DNA from: Bacteroidota bacterium
Lineage (GTDB): Bacteria; Bacteroidota; Bacteroidia; B-17B0; B-17BO
DNA: 7,060 bases
Assembly: GCA_947462425.1 (NCBI GenBank)
Contig: CANHPI010000140.1
Span: 1 to 7,060 of the forward strand
Direction of reading: 5' to 3'
A model generated the notes under the pieces. The model was not told the origin of the DNA and searched no databases. It worked only from the letters and a program-made list of their open reading frames with translations. The position numbers and the translations under genes were made by a program. Positions 6,876 through 7,060 of the stretch are shown in pieces; the stretch's first letter is position 1, and each line of letters opens with the position of its first letter.

Positions 6876-7060
6876 TTAATTTAAAATTCTAAAACTTAAT
6901 TCAGATCTAGATCTAACTTTTAATTTTTTATAAATATTCTTTGCATTTTGATTGATAGCAAATGATGTGACTCCAAGAATATTTGCTATTTCTTTATATG
7001 ATAGACCTTGTGTTAGTAATTGAGTTACTTTTTTTTCTTTTTCAGTCAATGATATAACAT
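6876..7060 (-). CDS. LuxR/GerE-type helix-turn-helix regulator, C-terminal fragment (5' end cut by window)
   Basis: An open frame enters from the right edge and ends at a TAA (6876-6878), giving 60 visible residues. They form a nearly complete LuxR-type DNA-binding domain: LTEKEKKVTQLLTQGLS, then SYKEIANILGV as the first helix-turn-helix segment, TSFAINQNAKNIYKKL as the probable recognition helix, and the typical closing KVRSRSEL. In this family such a domain sits at the C-terminus of response regulators or of ligand-binding regulators. Which N-terminal domain this one has is outside the window. The recognition helix lacks the common TV..H pattern, which is a minor deviation. The small gene at 6571-6831 follows on the same strand. 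A role in controlling the polysaccharide operon is possible, but the hairpin between them and the lack of a shared motif leave this as speculation. Confidence 0.85.
   Translation of the reverse strand, partial: VISLTEKEKKVTQLLTQGLSYKEIANILGVTSFAINQNAKNIYKKLKVRSRSELSFRILN

Noticed and set aside
6903..6914. 12-bp palindrome AGATCTAGATCT
   Set aside because: It falls inside the LuxR-type domain and arises from a repeated Arg-Ser codon pair (AGA TCT twice), so no regulatory meaning is needed.
7058..7060. ATG on the minus strand at the right edge
   Set aside because: It is out of frame with the LuxR-type domain and meets a TGA four codons later. The regulator frame enters from beyond the window.
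1..7060. A defence system, mobile element, CRISPR array or other novel system
   Set aside because: No transposase, integrase, nuclease, toxin-antitoxin pair, spaced direct repeats or attachment-like repeats were seen. The recognisable genes fit a standard Wzx/Wzy polysaccharide locus.

Overview
The window looks like a chromosomal stretch of a low-GC member of the Bacteroidota, possibly near the Chitinophagaceae/Sphingobacteriales. This rests on three things: the AT-rich sequence, the near-absence of Shine-Dalgarno sites before well-supported starts, and the flavour of the Gmd, Fcl and LuxR-type proteins. No rRNA, tRNA, insertion sequence or CRISPR array was seen, and the genus is inference.

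All credible genes lie on the minus strand, so the biology reads from right to left. At the right edge (6876-7060) is the C-terminal DNA-binding domain of a LuxR/GerE-type regulator, cut by the window end. It is followed by a small unrecognised gene (6571-6831). A perfect 12-bp stem hairpin (6436-6463) closes that unit. About 330 bases without a convincing gene (6102-6435) then lead into a tightly packed five-gene operon: gmd (5013-6101), fcl (4078-5010), a Wzx-type flippase (2565-4076), a family 2 glycosyltransferase (1265-2560) and a Wzy-like polymerase (1-1235, cut by the left edge). Gaps inside the operon are 2, 1, 4 and 29 bases.

The operon reads as part of a Wzx/Wzy-dependent surface polysaccharide locus (O-antigen, capsule or exopolysaccharide). 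Gmd and Fcl convert GDP-D-mannose to GDP-L-fucose in the cytosol. The glycosyltransferase adds one sugar to a lipid-linked repeat unit. The flippase moves the unit across the inner membrane, and the polymerase joins units on the periplasmic side. The initiating sugar-phosphate transferase, further glycosyltransferases, and chain-length or export proteins are absent here and presumably lie beyond the left edge.

I do not see a new kind of biological system. The points worth a second look are modest: a flippase gene with no ATG start that begins one base after the fcl stop codon, A/T homopolymers in the flippase, glycosyltransferase and polymerase genes, a long leader before gmd, a palindrome just before the small unknown gene, and a base-composition drop between the nucleotide-sugar genes and the assembly genes.
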